Of a stretch of 64,000 nt of DNA, positions 55,871 to 64,000 are shown one piece after another. Origin of the DNA: Oopsacas minuta. Taxonomy: Eukaryota > Porifera > Hexactinellida > Lyssacinosida > Leucopsacidae. Where the stretch lies: contig JAKMXF010000295.1 of NCBI GenBank assembly GCA_024704765.1, forward strand, positions 1 through 64,000, given 5' to 3'. The number at the start of each line of letters is the position of its first letter. Within the stretch, counting starts at the first letter, position 1. Made by a program: the position numbers and the translations under genes. The notes beneath the pieces were generated by a model. That model was not told the origin of the DNA. It did no database searches and worked only from the letters and a program-made list of their open reading frames with translations.

Positions 55871-56169
55871 ACCCCGACAGAGGTCCCCACAAAGTTAGAT
55901 GTACCTTGCCTTTGAGCCCTTTCGAATGATGGAAAAGAATCATGAATCGCTAAGAATTAGTCAGAATTGTGTAAGAGGTAGAATACAGTATTGAGTGATC
56001 CGATGAAAGTGTCACAGCCCCAAAGTTGGACAATTGGTTTACTCATTCCAGCATATTTGTAGAATTGCCCGTTTTGGTAAAGGATTGAATAGAAATGTCT
56101 ATTACTTAATATACTAAAGCCAGCAAGTTAGTAGTGAAGTGTGCGTTAGTTGTGACTGGTGGTAAAGAG

Positions 56170-57213
56170 TTTGTCAATATCACTTACAAAAATGTCTGGC
56201 AATTCGGGTAGATGTCCGATTTCTATTGTTAGCATGACAGGTATTGACTTGAATTGACCAGATATCCTCTCTAAGACAGCAGTAGTTGATCAACAAGACT
56301 TGCATTTAATAGGAACGAGACTTCGATTAACAGATAATTCCAGGTTTGTAATAACGCCTCCTATTTTACTAATCATGGATTGTGTCTCAAAGATATTGGT
56401 GCATTGGTGGCATTGGAAGATAGTGAAATATTTGTCGTTACACAAATCTTCTGTTCGTAAATATTTGATGATGTTACCCTCTGATCCAAAGAAATCATAA
56501 GACCGTATCAATCCTGAGGAATCATAAATAACTTCGAGCCCAATTTAGTAGCAACATATTCTCGAAGTTTCTCTAATTCAAAATTAGCAGCCAATTGGAA
56601 TATGTAGTGGAATTCAGCTTCAATGTGTGTACTTCCGATTCACTTCAGTGAGTCCATGATGGTTGCTTTATTCGAACTGAGAATAGCCAATATATTGTCG
56701 ATAGAACAGGTGTTAGATTGCACGATGTTGTTATACTCTCCTCCCCATTTAGGATATGGGGTAAGATCTGATGCATTTTGTATAGATTGTTCTGGTATTT
56801 CAATGATCTCATGAACTTGCTCAGTTGGGAATTTAACTCAATTATTACTGGTAATAGAACAGCAATTGGATAGTCAAGATCTTTTCGTGTCTCTTCAGGT
56901 ATTTCAATAGGATAGGAGGAACGATATTCTGCGTACCAATTACCGGCTGATACAGCAAGTTTCTCCTTAATCTCAAAATTTAGTTCATTGGGTGGATGGT
57001 AAGATTATAGTAAATTGAATGAAGTTAGAGATGCAGCTTTTGTAGCGAGTTTCTCATGTAGCTGGGTTAAGTAGGTGTTATTGACAAGGGCTGATAGTAT
57101 TCGAGGTTTCAATTGAAGTAGCTCAGAGTCGATATTTTCATAGATTGAGTGTTGTTGCGGTGTTTCAACTGTTTCTTCCATGGTGTCCAGGTTCAATATA
57201 TCATCCAAAGAAT
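56170..57213 (-). pseudogene. 3' extension of the Ginger-type gene, possible cysteine-peptidase-like domain
   Basis: Exon 7 starts at 57213 (DSLDDILNLDTMEETVE) and reads to TAA at 57005, after which the same frame continues HPPNELNFEIKEKLAVSAGN. After a shift near 56830, PYPKWGGEYNNIVQSNTCSI and DNILAILSSNK follow, then QLAANFELEKLREYVATKL, a CHQC pair, an IKCKSC pair, and VMLTIEIGHLPELPD. An N-T-C box followed by two Cys pairs and a late hydrophobic/His segment recalls papain-fold ubiquitin- or SUMO-peptidases. That resemblance is from pattern only and is weak. Three or more stops. Confidence 0.45.
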
Positions 57214-57359
57214 CTAAATACAAATAAACATGTGAAATGTAGGATTACTATTACGTATTAATCGAATCAATACAGAACACAACTAGTTTATATGTACCTA
57301 ATCATGGGCTGAGTCAATTAGTATAGTTCAGTACAATATTGTCTCGTTAATATATTTAC

Positions 57360-58529
57360 CGCTAGGAGGGAATTTGCAAGATCTTTTGGGCTTCTTTGAT
57401 TTGCCTGTTTTCGTCGAACCTGCTTTTTCGTTCATGCGAGAATGATACTTTCGTGATAGATGGATAGGTAATTTGGCTGTTTTGCTATCTGGGTCTTTGC
57501 GAGCAACTAGCTGGCTTAGTTTAACTTTCTCCACCGTATATGGTCCCAAATATTTCCTTAGATCTTTTGTCCCTGGGAGTCGCTTGGCTTTCTTTATATT
57601 ATGTACAAGTACTTCATCTCCTTCCACAAATTCTGATCTAAAGATAAAACAATGATTATACAAAGAATTATAATGTGCCAATTAGGTACAGTTTGTAATG
57701 ATGCTAATTTTATAACTCAAAGTAAGTGTTTTGGAATTTAAGAATTCATATAATTGAGGAAACAAGAAATTAGTTCCGATTCAAGACTACTTCATATTTA
57801 TCTGACTATACAACAATCAGTGAATTGAATTTTATTTAGTAAGAGACGATGTATGAAATTCCAACAAGTTACATCACAACAAGAATGTGTTTCGTTATTG
57901 CTTACCTGTTGTGTTTATCTTTGCTGTCATGTTTTCTTTTGAACTTTCTGACCAGCTTTGATGTTTTCAATGGCAGTTATCCTGTCAGCTTTACGTGTGG
58001 AAGAAAGATTTTCTATCCATTCGTTATCAATTATAGGAAAGTCAAATGGGCGTGTTTCGTTTGCATCCATTTGAATATTCTCATCTTCTAATACTTCTGC
58101 CTCTGAGATATCAGCTTCGGTTAGTTTATCCGGGGTTAGTTGGAGAAGTGATAAGATTGAGAAGGTTAGATGAATCAAAGTCTCCCAAACATGAGATAAA
58201 AAGGTGTGTAACTTGTAGAGATTTTGGCTTGAGTATTTGCTGCTAGTACTGCTGTCTGTAATTTCTCTGTCCATTGAGTGTCCCCATCAGATTGCATCTT
58301 GTTGATTTTTCTATTTGTAAAAAGTGCTAAATTGATTGAAAGCTATGTAATTATAAACGACGTGTATTAAACTTATGTTAGACATGTAATATTTATATAT
58401 TGATATTTAGCATCAATACTCACGTTTTCGATATTTTGTTGTGTGAGTCAACAAGTCCGTTACTTTGTGGGTGTATGCTGTGGTTCTTCTGGTGTTGACA
58501 TTTATCTTTACGTGAAATTCTTGAAATTG
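57360..58529 (-). pseudogene. Ginger-type integrase gene, exons 4-6 (C-terminal part)
   Basis: Exon 4 (58529-58424) contains a shift and HPQSNGLVDSHNKISK; the usual Glu after the G-x-V is Asp. Exon 5 (58310-57906) reads DTQWTEKLQTAVLAANTQAK, TSYTPFYLMFGR, a shift, then TAIENIKAGQKVQKK, the helical segment that follows the core in Gypsy/Ginger integrases. Exon 6 (57637-57360) reads EFVEGDEVLVHNIKKAKRLP and LRKYLGPYTVEKVKLSQLVA, an SH3/chromo-like nucleic-acid-binding tail, then a basic KTGKSKKPKRS. Splice sites are canonical; the lesions make the gene inactive. Confidence 0.8.
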
Positions 58530-58903
58530 CTATTTTGAAAGTAAATAAGAGAACGATAACAATCTACTACGCGCATGTATTTAGTCTTGTACAACAATAG
58601 TTAGAAAGATAAAACGATTAATAAGGTAAATTTTCCTCCCGAAGGTAGTAGCATCAATTCGTAAATTCTTATTTATTAGTGTTTAACATAAATTAAAATC
58701 CAATTTTCCACACGGTTTCTTAAATATGGCCATCAGGACGCACAATTTCCAACAAGGATATATATTGAAGCAATGCGCTGACAATGGACAATGCAACATG
58801 TTACGTACGTATATCCAATATAGTAAGTCGCATTGTGCATCGGGAATTATTACTTGGTGTATTTACAATTACTAATCTCGAGTATGTAAAAAATATGAGT
58901 TAC

Positions 58904-59215
58904 CTTGCTTGAGAATTCTGTTCCCTGATCATGTTGGAGGATGTTAGGTACGCCGAATGAGAGGTAAATTTCCTGCAAACAATCCAATATTTCTTTAGAA
59001 GTTTTAGTCTTGAGTGGTCGGGCAATTACAAATTTACTCAGGTAGCACACGATTACAAGAATGTGCTGAAATCCAAGTACAGTGCGAGACATATTGTATA
59101 TGAAATCAATTCCACAATGACACCATGGTTTTTCAGGAGGAGGAATAGGTTGAAGCTCTCGTTGTGGCTGAGGAGGTAGAGCAGCAGAGGTTTGACAGTC
59201 ATGGCAAGTTCGGAT
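58904..59215 (-). pseudogene. Ginger-type integrase gene, exon 3 (catalytic core)
   Basis: A 312-bp exon with acceptor TTCTAG and donor AAG then GTAACT. It starts IRTCHDCQTS (zinc Cys pair), then PPEKPWCHCGIDFIYNMSRT with the first catalytic Asp (GIDF). HILVIVCYLSKFVIARPLKT follows, then FGVPNILQHDQGTEFSSK with the second Asp in HDQG. It is one open frame. It continues the reading of exon 2 in phase 0. Confidence 0.88.
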
Positions 59216-59725
59216 CTAGAACAGGAAATGATTTAATTGTCAGTTTGTAGTCCAGTCTAATGTAATTTACTACGTTCCAGATGTCCCGCTAAATTAGCAT
59301 TCCGTCCCGCTTTTTCTTCACTCAGGTTGGCAAATATGTTTATGTGAAATACTCCCACTACCTATCCCAATTACTAACTACCGCAAGGGTCATTAGTTGT
59401 TAGATACATGGTTGGTTGGTTGTACCGCACAAATAGATTTCCATATGATAAAATTGTATACCGGTATACTAAATATCATCAGATCGCACAATATTAATTT
59501 TACAATAGCACAAATAAAGCTGTATACAGTAGAATAATTACAAGGTGAATAACCTCAAACTATAAAATACATGCTGTTCTCAGACTTAACAACCCCTTTT
59601 GCAAATTTCCCTGGATTTTCAAAATTTGTAATCCAGGGATCCCTGGAGGGTTGGTAAGTCTGTGTTCTCAGCCACATTTTCTTGGAAAATCATGTATGAA
59701 AGAAATACGTAATTTAGTAACTCAC

Positions 59726-60257
59726 ATAGGATCCAACATCATTGTATATGCCATTCCAATAATATTTATTTCGGATTCCATCAATGGTAGTATTGATTCC
59801 AGGATGAGTGACATTGTGATAGAATCCGATAATGTTGTCATTTTCTGAGACTAGTAGAATCTCCAAGTATTTCACACAGCCATTTTTCTTTCTGAAAATC
59901 TACAAGAAAATTATTTTAGTCAAACTCAGAGGTTGTAGCTAGCATTGAGGGGCAGAGGAGTCCCCTAGCGTTTTCGCCCTTCTCATCTCCCTATGGTACG
60001 CAAATTTAATGAGGCAACTACATATCTGCCTCCTCGCAGATAAGTAGTCACCTCAAGATTTCTAATTATGTCCCGGAAATAAGTATAAATCAAAATTATC
60101 ATTCAGGAATAACCTTCATTAGCTTATTCTCTTGAAAGTAAATCCCCTTGCACTTTCTGACAAAATTCTTCTTTCTGTAGCGATCACTCTTGATTTTTGG
60201 TGGGATAATATTCGTCTGGAGGTATCCACGAATTGCTTCATGCTCTGTCGCATCCAT
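59726..60257 (-). pseudogene. Ginger-type integrase gene, exons 1-2 (zinc domain)
   Basis: Exon 1 (60257-60114) opens MDATEHEAIRGYLQTNIIPP and ends KLMK at a GTTATT donor. Exon 2 (59899-59726) begins after TTGTAG with IFRKKNGCVKYLEILL and continues GFYHNVTHPGINTTIDGIRN, YYWNGIYNDVGSY, ending at GTGAGT. The H-x3-H of the integrase zinc domain is in YHNVTHPG; the Cys pair is in the next exon. Exon phases agree. Intact over this part. Confidence 0.85.
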
Positions 60258-60439
60258 AATGAAAATGTTAAAAGTAAATATAAGTGTTGATGTTGAAATC
60301 TAGAAATAAAGTAAAATGTTAGTGTGTGCATTTCGGAAGTCACACATGTATAAATATGAATACTATGTGACTAGGGATGAAATGTTGATATTACTTGATT
60401 TGGAATTGCTACTTGCGGGTCAAAATCCTACCCAACAGG

Positions 60440-63400
60440 CCAATGTTGGTCGACCCATAATAAGGCTACATCTATTATCACTTAGCTGCACCTCGTTAGT
60501 TATTCACCTGTCAAATTTTAATTTTCATCAGGGTTTCATACCGATTGTTTATATTACATATTTTCTTATAATATTGCAACCCTTCTTTAGACTTCTTCCC
60601 TTTCAGCTTGTTATGCCATAGTCTATGTTTCGGCCTCACTATAATAACTGTATTTTATTAAACAATAATACTTACACAAAATGGATTCGTTTGTTGCTAG
60701 CATATTGTTTTGTTAAGGTTAATAAATATATCCATTTTTTGACCATCACTTCAGGATACGACAATCAGTTAATAACATCAGATTTACCATATTAGATATA
60801 TTTTGTCAATTTTTATTGGATTCAGTTTACAATTGTTCAATGTTCAATTTAACCAGATAATATTTGGCGAATAAGTCAATATATAGTTTCCAACCGACTA
60901 ATATTGTTATTTGCTCAAGGGTATTATTCATGAAAATAGAAATTCGTTTCCAGCGGTCTTAACCTTGGTTCCTTTTACCTTTTAAGAAACATGATAACAC
61001 ATAGTTTTACCACATTTGGAATTGCAATACTCGAACTCTATTAACACACCTGTAGCCACATAAATAGATTGATAAATCATTGAGGTATAGTCCAGATCTA
61101 TTATCACACTACGTGACCGTTTAGTGGCACCGAAGGACATGAATATAATTGAAATTGATTATATAGTCCTAAAATTTCCAATCTACTGTATTTCCCTGAA
61201 TAGGCACCGTGGATTAAATAATCGCCGAGGCCTAGAAATAGTAACTAAGATTTGTGAATATTTGTTTATTGCCACTCTTTTGAATAATGATTTCCATTTC
61301 AATTATCACTTGTGAATGTGTACCCCTAACTATATTTAACAATGTGGAAATTTGTAATGATCATAGTTGTTCTCATTTGCTTAGATTTCCTTTGAACATT
61401 TCAAAATTCTCGTGTGAGAAAATTCACAAATTGACATAATTGCCAAGTTAAATGAACAAGAGTTAATTACTGATTATCTATAGAGTCAAATTCCGAGATC
61501 CGGTTTCCTCCCAAAGCGGGGCACCATTTTTACAAAGAGTGTAAATCACAATTAAAAGTTGAAATGCGAATTTTGGATTCAGCATACTTTGTTAACCATG
61601 TAAATATATGTTAATAGCAAGTATATATGTGTAATTTGAGATTTCAATACTTAATAATACAGACTACATTATGTTAGTCTAGAATCTAGATGGTACACTT
61701 CTACAACGGACTATCTAGTTGAACGAAATAAGTAAATAAGACATGTAAATAATAATTAATCAATCTCTAAGAGGCGGGCATCTGACCTAGAATTGACAAA
61801 ATATAATCCCCAATGTGTTCGTTATTGGGAGAGCTAAATTATTCCACTTTGAAAAAGTATACCTAATTTTCACGGCGTCCCTAAATGTCAATTGTTTTAG
61901 AAAAATATGGCCCATGAAATCGGCATTAAAGCATGTATTTTGGTTAAGAGAATTGAATGTGAAAATACTCAAAATATTGATCTTTCGGAAAATCGAAAGA
62001 ATTTCATTTTACATGATAGTATATCGAATACTATTTTCATAAACCATGGACAAGAATCGGAATGTTTACATTTATAGTTTTTCACCGTTAACCTATCGTG
62101 CTTTAGTGAATTCATAAGTCAACAATCATATTAGTTATAAATTAACTTTAACCACCAATAGAACCAAAATTTCTGATTTTCCATCAGCCAATACTGTATT
62201 CAAAACATAAACTTTTTCCAAACATAATTGAGGCTTAGGATACCGTGGTTAGAATGAACGATTACAGTAGTCTATCGAAGCCCTATTTTAGCAGTTTAAT
62301 GGTTGAAATATACATACTTCCCAAATAGAAATCAAGAAGAATAAAAGAGATGCCTCCCGCAAACTCTTTGCGAGTCGCGCAGTGCAAGTAAGCGTAGCTT
62401 GCTTATATGTGTATTATTATAATCTCTGTGTAAATTCCTTAATAATTTATACAGATTAATACACCAAATTAAGTTGATATGTATAGCATTTTCCGCTTAA
62501 TTACTAAATTAATGTGCTATTACAAAGCACTCAGCTCAGACCCAGCACGGAGATTAGGTCCCCGCTGAGTATGTGCTGAACAAAGTTCAAAAGGTCCTTT
62601 GTGTATATAATCAGGAATATTACAATCTTATGCCAGATATATGGAGTCATCACTGAGTAATTTGTCCCTTCGAGATAGAGGCCGACTTGGTGTCTAAATA
62701 ATGAATTAAAGTTGGTATAACTGATACGGACCAAGGTTAGGGGCTCAAAATTTCGTTACAACCTATGGTGTAGAATTTCTTCAAGGGTCCAGGGTGCTGA
62801 ATCAGATCTTCGAATTAGACTCGGATTTTGAAAGATCCTAACCATGAACACTTTGTGTGAAGATTTCAAAGCAATCGGATAAGATTTGACTGAGCTACGT
62901 GAGTTTGCATTTTCGCCTATCCATGGCCTACAAGGCCGCTCAAATTTTCAAAATGGTTCAAAGGTCCCGCACTGTGGCGTCACCATATATAGTGTTATCA
63001 ACGTGTACTAACACAGGTAATGTTGCTACTATATTTTTACATGCTGTGCGTGAGCCTGATTATTCAATTTCACCCAGCCAGCTCAGAAATTGGCCCACAA
63101 TTTGCTCCAACATTTCAGAAATACTCCATCCTTTGTGTTTGAAGTCTTAAAAGAAATTATGGGCCGAATACTGGGCGGGGCCGGTGCGGCCAGCCCAGTA
63201 ATCGGCACATGAAAAATCGGGCTCTCGCAAAGCATGTAGATATATCTTATTTACATATAACCGTTTTGAAAGCGTTAGTATCTTGGTACATTTGCGGAAT
63301 CTTATACTCTCAAACTCTTTGAAAAAAGTTGGGGTGTAAGTTTCTGCAATTGTACCAATGACCGTTCCGTTCAGTGGAATTTGAAGGCATTTTTCTGTTG

Positions 63401-64000
63401 TAATTTTGACATTTAAATTCTTGTAATTTTGTTATTCAAGTGTATATTCTATGTGACATACTAGTTGTTTTTTTTTTTTTTGCTACTGAGACTAACAGGC
63501 TAGTGATGCAAGTGAAAAGATAATCATAGGCCATCAATTATATAAGGATTTGAGAATATTACAAAATACACAAATTACATAAATGTTTGTGGTAAAGAAA
63601 CAAAAGTCAAATTTACACTGTAAATAACATTAATTTCCAGCGTTTCCATAATCTACGAGCTAGGTACACACTGAGTACTTTATAATATATCTAATTAAAG
63701 TATTATGTGCATTTTGAATTAACCAGACAATATGTTAGAACCAACATATATATTGTGTGTAATTCTTTGTTTCACTGCTAACATATGGCTGTTATTCCCT
63801 ACCTTATTTTATTGAAATTCTGCTTTAGATATTTACAATATCCTGGAGTTTATATTTTTCATTTTAGTTATTTCATTTAATATTTATATTTCTTCTGTAT
63901 TCTGATTCTACCTGATGTTTTCATTTCCTTTGTTTCTGCTTGGTGCAATTACATTTCCCAGTATTTATGTTTTTCTTTCGTGGTTCTATTATTCTAAGTA
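60440..64000. other. AT-rich right end, no gene seen
   Basis: Holds one copy of the GGATTCAGC dispersed repeat (61556-61650), the palindromic repeat at 62362-62411, a hairpin at about 63163-63204 (CCGAATACTGGGC paired with GCCCAGTAATCGG around GGGGCCGGTGCGGCC) and a T13 run at 63470. Short ORFs at 61124, 62531 and 62899 have no recognisable motif. I see no tRNA or rRNA. Confidence 0.4.

Larger units (their letters stand above)
54641..60439 (-). mobile_element. Second Ginger-type element, intron-containing gene
   Basis: Bounded by the inverted repeat GGCCTG(C/T)TG(C/G)GTAGG... (54643 and 60439). About 5.8 kb with one multi-exon integrase gene on the minus strand starting 180 bp inside the right end. 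The termini do not clearly show TGTNR or a 4-bp duplication, so the boundaries are provisional. The left 1.5 kb includes a GC-richer patch (about 55.44-55.87 kb) that does not look like part of the transposase. Confidence 0.6.

Noticed and set aside
57328-60257. A Gypsy LTR retrotransposon
   Set aside because: The integrase has introns and I see no reverse transcriptase, protease or LTRs around it; Ginger fits better.

Overview
This is an AT-rich window of animal nuclear DNA, most likely from an invertebrate. Prokaryote-style operons are absent. The one recognisable host gene is split by canonical GT-AG introns, and most of the rest is transposon debris of metazoan type (Tc1/mariner, pogo/Tigger, hAT, Ginger, CACTA/Chapaev-like and Transib/RAG1-like). 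I cannot name the species from the sequence.

Host gene: cytosolic tyrosyl-tRNA synthetase lies on the minus strand in three exons (42743-42379, 37485-37293, 5042-4467) that join in frame to about 377 residues. Intron 1 is about 4.9 kb and intron 2 about 32 kb. Intron 2 holds most of the mobile elements. The protein stops after the catalytic and anticodon-recognition core, with no EMAP II-like tail visible.

Main result: the window holds three elements (A, B, C) encoding a RAG1/Transib-like recombinase. All three end in CACAGTG, the same seven bases as the V(D)J recombination signal heptamer, and have 5-bp target duplications (A 9852-20326, GTCTC; B 13014-20318, TCACT/CCACT; C 43534-46848, CTTCT). 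The proteins show the RAG1-type order: a DGLDGS acidic motif, a CxxC zinc pair in CQMCTAT, an HKLLAH zinc histidine pair, then a Glu motif (SEEAVEVSNKL). B sits inside the terminal heptamer of A, and two further DDE elements (D1, D2; TIR CACTG, 3-bp target duplications) sit inside B. No RAG2-like gene is visible.

Layout: 1-1050 is a 116-bp minisatellite; 1430-2240 a Tc1 relic; 2260-3240 a 59-bp minisatellite; 4467-5042 YARS exon 3; 6996-9071 a Tigger; 9262-9531 a mariner scrap; 9852-20326 the RAG1-like nest; 21050-22364 and 23117-24423 two mariners; 26824-27218 a hAT relic; 27363-30414 a Tc1 holding a hAT MITE that holds a mariner; 31705-32615 a hAT; 34104-35406 a Tc1/mariner; 35.6-36.5 kb coding debris and a MITE; 37293-37485 YARS exon 2; 37.5-40.6 kb MITEs and a foldback; 42379-42743 YARS exon 1; 43534-46848 RAG1-like element C; 48379-52428 a Ginger element with long palindrome-rich TIRs; about 54.64-60.44 kb an intron-containing Ginger-type gene. 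The remainder is low-complexity AT-rich sequence in which I see no gene.

Every transposase shows at least one disabling change. The least damaged are D2 (one frameshift), the 28.6-kb mariner (two stops) and the Tigger (one frameshift, one stop).
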